Below the pieces are notes generated by a model. That model had not been told where the DNA came from. It did no database searches and saw only the letters and a program-made list of their open reading frames with translations. Made by a program: the position numbers and the translations under genes. This document shows positions 26,588 to 35,420 of a stretch of DNA of 64,000 nt, one piece after another (position 1 is the stretch's first letter; every line of letters begins with the position of its first letter). Source of the stretch: Bradyrhizobium icense (GTDB lineage Bacteria > Pseudomonadota > Alphaproteobacteria > Rhizobiales > Xanthobacteraceae); NCBI RefSeq assembly GCF_001693385.1, contig NZ_CP016428.1:3472001-3536000 (forward strand). The letters are read 5' to 3'.

Positions 26588-26709
26588 GTCGTCCCTGCGA
26601 ACGCAGGGACCCATAACCACAGCCGTTTGTGGTTGCGCGGAAGCCGTCGACCAGCCTGTTTTTAATCGAAAAGCCGCAGCGTATGGGTCCCTGCGTTCGC
26701 AGGGACGAC
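26588..26709. mobile_element. MITE-like element with perfect 28-bp inverted ends
   Basis: Bases 26588-26615 and 26682-26709 are exact inverted copies of each other. Each copy also holds its own 20-bp palindrome (GTCCCTGCG, AA, CGCAGGGAC). The 66-base centre has no gene. The element lies between the stops of convergent genes. Such structures can be non-autonomous transposon remnants or paired hairpin repeats; no target-site duplication was clear. Confidence 0.6.
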
Positions 26710-26727
26710 GCGTGGAGATATCGCGGT

Positions 26728-27306
26728 TTACTCTGCCGGCACGATGCTCGGCGCCAGGATCGCTTCGAGATGCTCGGGGCGGTCGCGGTTGACCTTGAGC
26801 AGGAATTCGTCGGCCACGCCGCGGAGCTGCTTGCTCAGCGCGCTGGCCATCACGGCGGTGTCGAGCTTGGTGCGTTCGCGCACGATCGCCTGAATGGCAT
26901 TGATGTGATGGGTGATCAGCTCGGGCGGGACCTGGTCGAGATCGGGCGCATGTTCGATGATGCGGCACAGGCTTTCGGCGGCGGCGCCGGCGGAAGGGAA
27001 GCCGAACGTGGCGGCATCGCCCTTGATGTCATGGGCGGCGCGAAACAGCTCTTCGCGGTTGTCGATGGTGAAGCCATCGCAGAGAATGGCTGCGTGCGCG
27101 GCTGAGAGCCGATCCGCTTCGATCGTCATCCAGTTCTTGAATTCGCCGGATAATTCTGCAAGCGCCTTTTCCGCGCGCCCGACGGGATCGTCGAGATCGG
27201 ATTCGGGAACGCGCAGCAATACCTTGCGCAACGGATTCGGCTGCGTGATCACGTGATGATCGGCAAACGACTTGACCTGTATCGTCCCCGGCTTCTCTTT
27301 CGCCAT
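26728..27306 (-). CDS. HPt-domain phosphotransfer protein
   Basis: A 192-aa protein whose central helices carry the HPt motif FRAAHDIKGDAATFGF, with the phosphorylated His at position 92. There is no kinase or receiver domain in the same chain. The C-terminal helices (LDTAVMASALSKQLRGVADEFL) may pair it to a partner. It lies 21 bases after the response regulator gene and would be its partner in a phosphorelay. No hybrid kinase is nearby. Confidence 0.85.
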   Translation of the reverse strand: MAKEKPGTIQVKSFADHHVITQPNPLRKVLLRVPESDLDDPVGRAEKALAELSGEFKNWMTIEADRLSAAHAAILCDGFTIDNREELFRAAHDIKGDAATFGFPSAGAAAESLCRIIEHAPDLDQVPPELITHHINAIQAIVRERTKLDTAVMASALSKQLRGVADEFLLKVNRDRPEHLEAILAPSIVPAE

Positions 27307-27327
27307 GATGGTCTCTCCAGGCTCGCG

Positions 27328-27873
27328 CTAGACGTTCGACCGCGCCTTGTCGAGCAGCGACGGCTGCTGCATCACTTCCATCTCGCCGCCGACCCGGCGC
27401 TCGGGGCCGATATAGGCGTTGTTGGTGTTGCGCCGCCGGTCAGGACCGAAATAGGTCTTGGTCTTGATGAAGGGGCGCGGGTTGGCGACGACGTTGAGGA
27501 TGCGCTGATAGAGGCCCTTGGCCGAGATCGGCTTGGCCAGGAATTCGGTGACGCCGGCGTCGCGCGCCACCGTGACGCGCCGCTTCTCCGAATGTCCGGT
27601 CAGCATGATGATCGGCGCGTAGGGATTGCCCTTGGATTCCGGCTGCCGGATCATCTGCGCCAGTTCGAGGCCGTCGAAGATCGGCATCGCCCAGTCGGTG
27701 ATGACGATGTCGGGCACGTAGTGGCTGTACATTTCGAGCGCGGTAGCGCCGTCCTCGGCTTCATAGGCTTCGCGCGCACCGAACGAATGCAGCAGCGTCC
27801 GCAGAATGCGGCGCATATGCGGATTGTCGTCGCAAATCAGAAATCGCAGCTTGTTGAAGTCAATGCGATACAT
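27328..27873 (-). CDS. Single-receiver response regulator
   Basis: A 181-aa protein with one receiver domain: acid pocket DD at 15-16, phosphorylated D60 (IVITDW), T92 (IIMLTGHS) and K114 (EFLAKPIS). The last 60 residues are basic and contain two repeats (FGPDRRRN and IGPERRVG), a pattern seen in alphaproteobacterial receiver proteins without DNA-binding domain. It is the first gene of the pair with the HPt protein, so they likely exchange phosphate. A half CtrA site (TGGTTAAC on the minus strand, about 27900-27907) lies upstream. Confidence 0.9.
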   Translation of the reverse strand: MYRIDFNKLRFLICDDNPHMRRILRTLLHSFGAREAYEAEDGATALEMYSHYVPDIVITDWAMPIFDGLELAQMIRQPESKGNPYAPIIMLTGHSEKRRVTVARDAGVTEFLAKPISAKGLYQRILNVVANPRPFIKTKTYFGPDRRRNTNNAYIGPERRVGGEMEVMQQPSLLDKARSNV

Positions 27874-27973
27874 GGTCCGGCCCGGCCAAACGGTATACTG
27901 GCGTTAACCATATCGCGGCGCCGGTTAAGGAATGGTTGCAAAACCGGCGTGAGAAGGGCTCGGCGAACCCGAG

Positions 27974-28753
27974 TTAATACCCGAACTGCTCGCGCAGGAT
28001 GCGTTCCTCGAGGCTGTGGCCAGGGTCGAACAGCATTCGCATTGAAATCGTCTTGTCGGACAACACCTCGACGCGGCGGACGTCGCGCACGTCGTCATGG
28101 TCGGCGGCGGCCGCAACCGGACGCTTTTCACCCTCGAGCACCTCGATCACCACGAAAGCGGAGTTCGGGAGCAGGGCGCCGCGCCAGCGTCTGGGTCGGA
28201 ACGCGCTGATCGGGGTCAGCGCCAGAAGCGCGGCGTTGATCGGCAGGATCGGTCCCTGCGCCGACAGATTATAGGCGGTGGAGCCGGCCGGCGTCGCTAC
28301 AAGGATGCCGTCGGCAATCAATTCTGCCATCCGCTCGTGCTCGTCGATCAGGATGCGTAAGTGCGCGGCCTGGTTGGTCTGGCGGAACAGCGCGACTTCG
28401 TTGATGGCGTGATGCAGATGCACTACGCCGTGCACGTCGGTTGCGCGCATCAGGAGCGGATTGATCAGGGATTCCCGCGCCGCCGCCAGCCGCGTGTGCA
28501 GGTCGTGGGTGGTGAATTCGTTCATCAGGAAGCCGACGGTGCCGCGATGCATGCCGTAGATCGGCTTGCCCGAGCGCATATGGGCGTGCAGCGTCTGCAG
28601 CATCAATCCGTCGCCGCCGAGCGCCACCACGACGTCGGCGTCGTCGGCATCATGATTGCCATAGAGCTTGACGAGCTGCGCCAGTGCGGTCTGCGCCTCC
28701 GCGCCTGCGCTCGCGACGAAGGCGATCCGGTCGTATCGCTTGGGGGTAGCCAT
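27974..28753 (-). CDS. nadK: NAD kinase
   Basis: It makes NADP from NAD. The 259-aa length fits the short rhizobial enzyme. GGDG is at 46-49 ([14 protein letters not shown]), the NE motif in [11 protein letters not shown] near 118-119 and the nucleotide loop [17 protein letters not shown] near 152-168, all diagnostic. It is transcribed leftward with the response regulator next, 100 bases away. Confidence 0.95.
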   Translation of the reverse strand: MATPKRYDRIAFVASAGAEAQTALAQLVKLYGNHDADDADVVVALGGDGLMLQTLHAHMRSGKPIYGMHRGTVGFLMNEFTTHDLHTRLAAARESLINPLLMRATDVHGVVHLHHAINEVALFRQTNQAAHLRILIDEHERMAELIADGILVATPAGSTAYNLSAQGPILPINAALLALTPISAFRPRRWRGALLPNSAFVVIEVLEGEKRPVAAAADHDDVRDVRRVEVLSDKTISMRMLFDPGHSLEERILREQFGY

Positions 28754-28877
28754 CGGACGACGAACTCATACCTGGCGCCGGATTGCGCCGCGCTCGTCTA
28801 TACACCTTGGACCGGCTTGTCGAGATGGCCGTCAGGCACTTTCGCGCCGGTAACGTAAACCGGCGGTCATCGGGGCG

Positions 28878-31118
28878 TCATTTTTCCTGCAATGTCCGGA
28901 TCGGGTCCCAGTCGTCGCCCGGCGGATTTTGGGCCAATTCCCGGGCCCGCGCGGCAAACAGCGATGCCGGCCGGTCGATATCGGCCGAACGGCCGAAACA
29001 TTCTGCCGCGCGCGCGAACTCGCGGGCCCGCCAGTGCACCAGCCCGTCGGCGTAGTCGGCGATCACCGTCTGCTGCGAGGGCGCCAGCCCGGCCGACAGC
29101 GCCAGCAACTCATAGATTTTGAGCGCCTGGGTTCGTCCCTTGACCCTGATGGCGTCGAGTTCGCGCCAGGCGAAGGCTTCGCCGGCGAGCACGACCGTCG
29201 TCTCGGAAGCGATCACGGTGGTGCCGTAGAATTTGTTGGCGCCCTCCAGCCGCGAGGCCAGGTTCACCGCGTCGCTCATCACCGAGTAGTTGAAGCGTCG
29301 CCGCGATCCGAAATTGCCGACCAGCGCCTCGCCGGAATTGATGCCGATCCGCTGTGCCAGCTTGTACTCGCGAAACAGGGCGGAGGAGGCGTTGAGGTGC
29401 GCCAGTTGCGTGCAGCAGTCCAGCGCGGCGCGCGCCGCGTTTGCGGCATGGTCGGGATCGTCGGCCGGGGCGCCGAACACCGCCACGATGGAGTCGCCGA
29501 TATATTTGTCGACATATCCGCCATGGCTCTCGATGACGTCGGTCATCGACGAAAGATATTCGTTCATCAGCTCCATCAGCCCGTCGGGCGACATCTTTTC
29601 CGCGATCAGCGAAAATCCTTCGATGTCGGAGAAGAACACCGTCACGTTGCGGGTTTCGCCGCCGAGCTCCGGCAATTTGCTCGACGACAGCATGCGGTTG
29701 ATGACGTGCGGGGCGAGGTAGAGCGCAAAGCTCTTCTGCAGCAGGCGGCGGTCCTTGTCGGCGACGACGAAGCGGAAGCCGATGGTTGCGGCCAGCGCGG
29801 TCAAGCTGGCCAGGATCGGCTCGACGAGCGGCAGCGCCAGCGCGTGGTTGAAGGCGACCGTTGCGCCGGCCACGCCGAGCACGATCATTCCCGTCCAGGC
29901 AGCGAACGCGATGACGGGCCGGAACAGCCAGGCGGCGGCCGCGGCGAGTGCAGCAATCAGTGTCGCGATAAGCAGGCGGGGAAGCGGCCCAGGTTCGACC
30001 ACGCCATTGCGCGCGATCAGGTTATTGACCGCGGTGGCATGGACATAGACACCTGCAATCGTGCTCTTCTTGAAACCTGCGGTTACCGGCGTGCTCTCTG
30101 CCGTGCAACGCGGGGTGCGCGCGCCTTCGATGCCGGTTGCGAAGCGCTTGGAGGTGAAGCGGCGGTCCTCGATATCGAGGACGGTGCCGAAGATGACAAC
30201 CTTCCCGGCAAACCAGCGTCGGAAATAGTCCTTGTCGTTCTTGACGGCGCACGCGCGCAGATCGGCAAAGGAGAAGGTCGGAATGTCGTCGCTGCCGCCT
30301 TCGAAATTCAGCGTCATCGTGTTCGGCACGCGGCCGGGAACCCGGTAGCCGGCGAGCGTCAGCCTGCCGCGCTCGTCGAATTCGGGTGCAGCGCCGAGCG
30401 CCCGCGAGGCCAGCTCGACCGCCATCGAGGGGACCTTCGTCCCGTTGACGGTGAAGCTCAGCGGCATGCGCCGCAATATATCGTCGCTGTCGACGTGAAC
30501 GTTGAGCGGGCGGATGTTCTGCTGCTGGCGGACCGCGACACGCTGTCCCGGCGATGGCTTGACCGGCTGGTTACCGCCCAGGACTTCTCCCAGCACCACC
30601 TTGCCGTTCGCCGCCGCGCCGGCCAGCGCGCGAAGGAAGTCGCGGTCAAATCCGCGGACTTTCTCGCCGAGCGTCCCCTCGCCAAACGGTATCTCCGATT
30701 GTTCCATCGATTTGGGGATCACCATGTCGAAGCCGGCCACCTTGGCGCCGCCTTCGAGCGTCGCTGACAATACGCGGCCGATCTCCCCGGTCCAGGTCAG
30801 CATCGGCGCGTCCTTGAACGGGGCAGTGCGCAGGCTCTCCTCGTCCATCGCGACCACGACGGCCGGGGAATTGGCCGGATCCTGCCTGCGGCCAAACACC
30901 TCCCAGCGCAGCGCGGTGAGAATATCGATGGAGAGCCCGCGGATCGGCCGGGCCGCGGGAGAAACCGAGGCCGCCGCGCAAACCAGCGCGATGACGGCGA
31001 TCACAAGCCTGTCGCGCGTGTTGCGCCTGATCCTCAAGATGTCGGGCCCGGCACGCCTATTCCATCCGCAGCAGACGGCCGACGATCGGCGTCGCGCCGG
31101 GCTTGGCTTGCTCATCAA
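28878..31118 (-). CDS. CHASE2-domain adenylate/guanylate cyclase
   Basis: A membrane cyclase of up to 746 aa. After an N-terminal helix (LVIAVIALVCAAASVSPAA) there is a large periplasmic CHASE2 sensor (ILTALRWEVFG to the GVYVHATAVNNLIA segment), then three membrane helices (about residues 365-450) and a class III cyclase domain with metal-binding Asp residues in VFFSDIEGFS and IGDSIVAVFGAP. It makes cAMP or cGMP; the substrate residue is not certain. The chosen ATG (31118) overlaps the FecR-type gene by 62 bases; a TTG at 31037 would avoid this but has no ribosome site. CHASE2 cyclases are often paired with a FecR-type gene, as here. Confidence 0.9.
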   Translation of the reverse strand: MMSKPSPARRRSSAVCCGWNRRAGPDILRIRRNTRDRLVIAVIALVCAAASVSPAARPIRGLSIDILTALRWEVFGRRQDPANSPAVVVAMDEESLRTAPFKDAPMLTWTGEIGRVLSATLEGGAKVAGFDMVIPKSMEQSEIPFGEGTLGEKVRGFDRDFLRALAGAAANGKVVLGEVLGGNQPVKPSPGQRVAVRQQQNIRPLNVHVDSDDILRRMPLSFTVNGTKVPSMAVELASRALGAAPEFDERGRLTLAGYRVPGRVPNTMTLNFEGGSDDIPTFSFADLRACAVKNDKDYFRRWFAGKVVIFGTVLDIEDRRFTSKRFATGIEGARTPRCTAESTPVTAGFKKSTIAGVYVHATAVNNLIARNGVVEPGPLPRLLIATLIAALAAAAAWLFRPVIAFAAWTGMIVLGVAGATVAFNHALALPLVEPILASLTALAATIGFRFVVADKDRRLLQKSFALYLAPHVINRMLSSSKLPELGGETRNVTVFFSDIEGFSLIAEKMSPDGLMELMNEYLSSMTDVIESHGGYVDKYIGDSIVAVFGAPADDPDHAANAARAALDCCTQLAHLNASSALFREYKLAQRIGINSGEALVGNFGSRRRFNYSVMSDAVNLASRLEGANKFYGTTVIASETTVVLAGEAFAWRELDAIRVKGRTQALKIYELLALSAGLAPSQQTVIADYADGLVHWRAREFARAAECFGRSADIDRPASLFAARARELAQNPPGDDWDPIRTLQEK

Positions 31119-31728
31119 CCCGGAACACGATCTGCGATGACTTGAATGAAGCGGCGTAGAGGCCGCCGGGAGCCAGCGCGACGTTCTCGCTGGCGAAATC
31201 TACGAAGCGTCCCTTGAGCTGGGTGCCGCCGAGGTCAATCTGCTGTCGCTCGCCCGCCGCGTCGAGACGTCGAATGATCAACTTGCCGCGTCCCTTGGCT
31301 TCCACCAGCGGGGAGGCGCCGTAAAGGGTGAGCTGCGGCTGCGGCAGGGAAGCTGCCTTCTTGCTGTCGACACTGCGCAGCACGGTTGCGGCGACGCCGC
31401 TGGTCTCCCGCGTCGTCACGTTGGCCTGGTTGGAATCGCAGTTCGTCTTCTCGGCCTTTATATCGGCGAGATGGACGGCGCTTTCTTCGGTGCCGACGAC
31501 GACGGTGCCGGTACCGCTGATCGTCTCGCGCCGGCATGACTTCAGGTAGCTCAGAATGACAGAGCCGCCGTCGCCAATCTTGATCACGGCCTTGGGCGTC
31601 ACATAGTCCATGAATTCCGCACCGGTCACCTTGCCCTGCACGTCTTCGACCACCGCGGCCGGCGACTCTGCGGCCGCCGGGGAAGCCAGCGCCAGCAGGC
31701 CGAGACAAACAGCAATCGTACGTTTCAT
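31057..31728 (-). CDS. FecR-type exported protein
   Basis: 223 aa with a signal peptide (IAVCLGLLALASPAAA). The FecR-like core is VVEDVQGKVTGAEF, VTPKAVIKIGDGGSVILSY and ETISGTGTVVVG. Unlike FecR itself it has no cytoplasmic segment, so it is a periplasmic protein. It overlaps the cyclase gene downstream and is probably a ligand or modulator for its CHASE2 domain. Start ATG 31728 fits the signal peptide. Confidence 0.8.
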   Translation of the reverse strand: MKRTIAVCLGLLALASPAAAESPAAVVEDVQGKVTGAEFMDYVTPKAVIKIGDGGSVILSYLKSCRRETISGTGTVVVGTEESAVHLADIKAEKTNCDSNQANVTTRETSGVAATVLRSVDSKKAASLPQPQLTLYGASPLVEAKGRGKLIIRRLDAAGERQQIDLGGTQLKGRFVDFASENVALAPGGLYAASFKSSQIVFRVDEQAKPGATPIVGRLLRME

Positions 31729-32020
31729 TCTAAGACCCCATAAAAAAGCGCAGGTTCGTTAGTCGCGCCAGCGCCCGAATGGTTTCATGGATGGATCAAA
31801 AATATAATTGGCCGGTAAGCCAGCGGAACCGACCGATATCACTTTACGGCCGCTGAGGACAACCATCGGACGCAGCGCGGAGCCTTCCGATCCTCTCACG
31901 CGATACTGTCGGGATTGTGATTTCCGCGGATTTCCTCCCCTTGTGTACCAACAGCGCGCTGTCGCAGTGTCCGGGCAGACTTGCAGGCCCTGACCGATCG
32001 CGAGCGCAGGAGTAAACAGC

Positions 32021-33604
32021 ATGGCTTTTGGCTTTACGGCAACGCGTCCCATGCGCCTCGCCGCCGCGATTCTGATCCTGTGTTGCGCCGCCGTACGCGC
32101 CGAGGAGGCGAGTTCGCCAACGTCGCAGCAGCCTGCCGCTGCGACGCCATCGCCGTCTCCCTCGGGCCAGAAGGGCGGACCGGGGCGCGGGACCGCCGCG
32201 ACGCCGTCGCCGGCAGCCGAACAAAATCGCCTCCCGCCGGATTCCACCACCCAGCAGTCGCTGGCGCTGCCCGGTCGCACGCTCAACTTCACCGCCACCG
32301 CCGGCTCGATCCGGCTGTTCGACGACAAGCGCGAGCCGCAGGCCGATATCGCCTATACCTCCTACCAGCTCGACGGCGCCGATCGCGCCAGCCGGCCGGT
32401 GACGTTTCTGTTCAACGGCGGCCCGGGTGCGTCCTCGGCTTGGCTGCAATTGGGCGCTGCCGGACCGTGGCGACTGCAGATCGGCGGCGATGGCGCGGTG
32501 TCGTCGGCCACTCCCGATCTGTTGCCCAATGCCGAGACCTGGCTCGACTTCACCGATCTCGTCTTCATCGATCCGGTCGGCACCGGCTACAGCCGCTTCG
32601 TCGCGTCAGGCGAGGACGTGCGCAAGCGATTCCTTTCCGTCGATGGCGATGTCAGTTCGATTGCGCTGGTGATCCGGCGCTGGCTGGAGAAATACGATCG
32701 CCTGGCGTCGCCGAAATTCGTTGCCGGCGAGAGCTATGGCGGCATTCGCGGGCCGAAGATCGTCCGCAATCTGCAGACGCAGCAGGGCGTCGGCGTGCGC
32801 GGGCTGATTCTGGTTTCACCCTTGCTCGACTTCCGCGATTTTTCCGGCTCGAGCCTGCTGCAATACAGTTATACGCTGCCGACCATGGCGGCCGTGGCGC
32901 GTGAGGTGAGGGAAGCCGGCAAGGTGCCGCTGACGCGCGCCGATCTCGCCGACGTCGAACGCTACGCGCAGGGCGAATTTCTCACCGACCTCATCAAGGG
33001 GCAGGCGGACACACAAGCAGCCACGCGGCTCGCCGACAAGGTGGCGGCGCTGACCGGCATCGATCAGGCCGTAAGCCGCAGGCTCGCGGGTCGTTTTGAA
33101 GTCAGCGAATTCCGCAGGGAGTTCGACCGCCGCAACGGCAGGGTGACCGGGCGCTATGACGCCTCGGTGATGGGCTTCGATCCCTATCCGGATTCGAATT
33201 CCGCGCGTTTCGGCGATCCATCCGGCGATTCGCTAATGGCGCCGTTGACCAGCGCCGCCGTCGAACTCACCACCCGCAAACTCAACTGGCGGCCGGATGG
33301 TTCGTACCAGCTTCTCAGCGAGAGCGTGAACCGGTCGTGGGATTTCGGCCGCGGGCCGGCTGAGTCGATTTCGCAGCTACGCCAGATTCTCGCGCTCGAC
33401 CCGAAGATGAAACTGCTGGTTGGTCACGGGCTGTTCGATCTCGCCACGCCCTATTTCGCGTCCAAGGTCCTTCTCGACCAGTTGCCAGCCTATGCCAGCC
33501 CGGATCGCGTCAAGCTCGTCGTCTATCCCGGCGGCCATATGTTCTATTCGCGCGACAGCGCGCGGAAGGCATTCCGCTCGGAAGTCGAGGCGATGGTGAA
33601 GTAA
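32021..33604 (+). CDS. Serine carboxypeptidase (peptidase S10)
   Basis: A 527-aa exported enzyme; ATG 32021 has AGGAG 9 bases before it. After the signal peptide (LAAAILILCCAAVRAEE) comes a Pro/Ala linker, then the S10 fold: GGPGASSAW (oxyanion), GESYGG with catalytic S238, D473 (HGLFDLATP) and H506 (YPGGHMFYSR). Bacterial members act on peptides in the periplasm. It converges on the TPR gene; a T-rich terminator lies between. Confidence 0.92.
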   Translation: MAFGFTATRPMRLAAAILILCCAAVRAEEASSPTSQQPAAATPSPSPSGQKGGPGRGTAATPSPAAEQNRLPPDSTTQQSLALPGRTLNFTATAGSIRLFDDKREPQADIAYTSYQLDGADRASRPVTFLFNGGPGASSAWLQLGAAGPWRLQIGGDGAVSSATPDLLPNAETWLDFTDLVFIDPVGTGYSRFVASGEDVRKRFLSVDGDVSSIALVIRRWLEKYDRLASPKFVAGESYGGIRGPKIVRNLQTQQGVGVRGLILVSPLLDFRDFSGSSLLQYSYTLPTMAAVAREVREAGKVPLTRADLADVERYAQGEFLTDLIKGQADTQAATRLADKVAALTGIDQAVSRRLAGRFEVSEFRREFDRRNGRVTGRYDASVMGFDPYPDSNSARFGDPSGDSLMAPLTSAAVELTTRKLNWRPDGSYQLLSESVNRSWDFGRGPAESISQLRQILALDPKMKLLVGHGLFDLATPYFASKVLLDQLPAYASPDRVKLVVYPGGHMFYSRDSARKAFRSEVEAMVK

Positions 33605-33619
33605 GTTCAAAACAAAAAA

Positions 33620-33647
33620 ACCGGCGCGGTGACTGCACTGCGCCGGT
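33620..33647 (-). terminator. Terminator of the TPR gene
   Basis: An 8-bp stem (33620-33627 with 33640-33647) is followed on the minus strand by TTTTTTTGTTTTG. It serves the leftward TPR gene, and its stem also limits the rightward peptidase transcript. Confidence 0.75.
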
Positions 33648-33657
33648 CTCATTGTTT

Positions 33658-33673
33658 CGTCATTGCAATGACG
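33658..33673. repeat. 16-bp perfect palindrome
   Basis: CGTCATTGCAATGACG is self-complementary. It lies between the terminator and the TPR stop codon; a similar CGTCATTGC core is frequent in Bradyrhizobium repeats. Confidence 0.45.
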
Positions 33674-33688
33674 CGGAGAGAGCGTGCC

Positions 33689-34240
33689 TCAGTAAACCAG
33701 CCCGGTGCCCGGCGGTTTTTCGAGCGCCGCGGCGAGCGAGCGATATTCCTCGCTTGTCGTGCCGGTGAGCTCTGCGATCCGGTTCAGGTGATATTGCGCC
33801 TGATCGCGGTTGCCCTGTTCGACCTGCCACAGGCCGTAATATTGCCAGGTCTTGACGTGGCTCGGATCTGCCTTCAGCGCGCGTTCGTACCAGATCTGCG
33901 AGACCTTGTAGTCGCCGAGCTTGCGATAGGAATAGCCGATCAGATTGGCGACGGCGGCCGAGTCGTCACGGCCGAGCGCCTTCAACTGCTCGATCGCCGA
34001 CGCATAGTCGTGGCGTTCGTAGATCGCGGCGTAGGCGGCGCGATAGCCATTGGCGAATGCGTTTTGGGCGAATGCGGTTTGTTCGCTGCCCGGACGAGCT
34101 TCGCTGGATTTCTTCTTCTTCTTTGGCGGCGGCGGGGGATCGTTGTCGGGTGCTGCGTAGACGGCGGTAACGACAGGGGCGGCCGCAAGCGTGAGCGACA
34201 ATATTGCGAGAGTCAAAAGCCTGATCGCTAACTTATTCAT
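33689..34240 (-). CDS. Exported TPR protein
   Basis: 183 aa with a signal peptide (LAILSLTLAAAPVVTAVYAA), a charged Pro/Lys run (PPPPPKKKKK) and then TPR-type helices: DYASAIEQLKALGRDD, AANLIGYSYRKLGDYKVSQIWYERALKADPSHVKTW, QGNRDQAQYHLNRI. TPR modules mediate protein contacts; the partner is unknown. ATG 34240. Confidence 0.8.
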   Translation of the reverse strand: MNKLAIRLLTLAILSLTLAAAPVVTAVYAAPDNDPPPPPKKKKKSSEARPGSEQTAFAQNAFANGYRAAYAAIYERHDYASAIEQLKALGRDDSAAVANLIGYSYRKLGDYKVSQIWYERALKADPSHVKTWQYYGLWQVEQGNRDQAQYHLNRIAELTGTTSEEYRSLAAALEKPPGTGLVY

Positions 34241-34355
34241 GCATATCTCCTGATGGCCGGTTCGGCGATCCTACACCGAAGCCCGTTGTTTTGAACCCCC
34301 GGCGGCCGAGAACATTCCCGCGCCTCCACCTCGATTTCCGCCAATTTCCATCGGC

Positions 34356-34389
34356 TGTCCGTCGCGAACGGACATGACAAAGATGTCAT
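34356..34389. promoter_or_regulatory. Two adjoining inverted repeats upstream of a small His-rich gene
   Basis: TGTCCGT and ACGGACA (34356-34362, 34368-34374) form one repeat, directly followed by ATGACA and TGTCAT (34374-34379, 34384-34389). They lie 141 bases before the 34530 start and could be operators. Confidence 0.35.
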
Positions 34390-34529
34390 TGAGATGAACG
34401 GAGTCCGAAAGTTCGATTCAGGAAAGATTCAGCGCGCGGTCGCTAGCGTCTCCTGCATGATCGGCGAGCCGGCCCTTCGATCGGAACGCCCGCGGGTCCC
34501 AAGGGAAGGCAAAGGATAAGGACACAACC

Positions 34530-34670
34530 ATGCTTGCCAGTGCAAGGATGGGTCGCCACCACACGCAATATCGGCATCATCGCCAACACAAGCACATCGG
34601 CGCATTGAAGACGCATGCGAAGCCGCACGTCGTGATCAAGCCCATGACGCCGGCCGCAAAACGTAGCTGA
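34530..34670 (+). CDS. Small basic His-rich protein (46 aa)
   Basis: From ATG 34530 the frame encodes 46 aa beginning MLASARMGRHHTQYRHHRQH and ending KPMTPAAKRS. It is very basic, with nine His, and has no membrane segment. A strong AAGGATAAGGA lies upstream. Similar very short His/Lys-rich proteins occur in Bradyrhizobium. Function unknown; metal or nucleic acid binding are guesses. Confidence 0.55.
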   Translation: MLASARMGRHHTQYRHHRQHKHIGALKTHAKPHVVIKPMTPAAKRS

Positions 34671-34877
34671 ATCTGATTCGCCGGCGCGCGCGCTTCGCCC
34701 CCATTGCCCCGCGCCTGCGAATGTCAGGCCAGCCCACGCGCCATTTGCATCGCTAATGGCCGTGGGCTGGCGCACGCTCAACTTTTCGAGAGCGGTATGC
34801 GCCGATAACCGAGTTGCTAATTCCCTTCTACCACGAAGCGGTCTAAGAGACGGCGAACGGGCAGGGGAAGAGTTCGT

Positions 34878-35300
34878 TTGGGGCGTTCAGTCAAAATTGC
34901 GGCGATGATGTTGCTGCCGATCGCGCTTTCGGCCTGTGCGGCCAGCGACGACGGCAAACCGATCACCTATACCGATGATCGCGGCGTCTCCAGCCAGCCT
35001 TTTCCCAAGAACTACCGCACGGAAGTGCTGGCGTTCCTGAAGACCTATCTCAACAATCCCGTCGGCGTGCGCGACGCCGTCATGGCCGAGCCGATCGAGC
35101 GCGTCCTCGGCGGGCGGCTGCGCTATGTCGTCTGTCTCCGGTTCAGCCCGCGCGAATCCGACGGCGGCTACCGCGAGCCGCGCGAACGCGCCATCCTTTT
35201 TGTCGACGGCCGGCTCGACCGCATTATCGAAAATGCCGCGGAGCCCTGCGCGGGGCTGGCCTACGCGCCATTTGCGGAGCTGGAGAAACTGACGCGCTAA
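34878..35300 (+). CDS. Putative lipoprotein
   Basis: 140 aa from TTG 34878, with GGGGAAGAG before it. It starts with a basic tip and MMLLPIALSACAASD, where LSAC is a standard lipobox, so the mature protein begins with the lipidated Cys19 or so. The rest is a compact alpha/beta domain (RTEVLAFLKTYLNN, RLRYVVCLRFSPRE, RAILFVDGRLDRI) with no family I can name. Likely a membrane-attached periplasmic protein. Confidence 0.72.
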   Translation: MGRSVKIAAMMLLPIALSACAASDDGKPITYTDDRGVSSQPFPKNYRTEVLAFLKTYLNNPVGVRDAVMAEPIERVLGGRLRYVVCLRFSPRESDGGYREPRERAILFVDGRLDRIIENAAEPCAGLAYAPFAELEKLTR

Positions 35301-35376
35301 ATTCGCGCGCGTGCTGTGAGCTCCACACGAGAGTGTGATGCTTCGGCGCCTATACATATCGTGTCCGATCATTTAT

Positions 35377-35403
35377 ATCGCATGCGATCTTATCGTATAA
35401 GAT
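35377..35403. promoter_or_regulatory. Palindromic operator candidates before the epoxide-hydrolase-like gene
   Basis: ATCGCATGCGAT (35377-35388) is a perfect palindrome and overlaps ATCTTATCGTATAAGAT (35387-35403), a perfect 7-bp inverted repeat with a 3-base centre. They end 17 bases before the ATG, in an AT-rich promoter-like stretch, a typical place for a repressor site of the MarR, TetR or similar families. Confidence 0.5.
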
Positions 35404-35420
35404 ACAGACCGGAGAAAACC

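Noticed and set aside
25796..26968. A 390-codon minus-strand frame over DUF2336 and the repeat
   Set aside because: It crosses the inverted-repeat element and is a mirror of DUF2336 coding sequence.
28929..30767. A 612-codon open frame on the + strand opposite the cyclase
   Set aside because: Antisense to the CHASE2 cyclase; composition is dominated by Arg/Gly/Asp as expected of a shadow frame.
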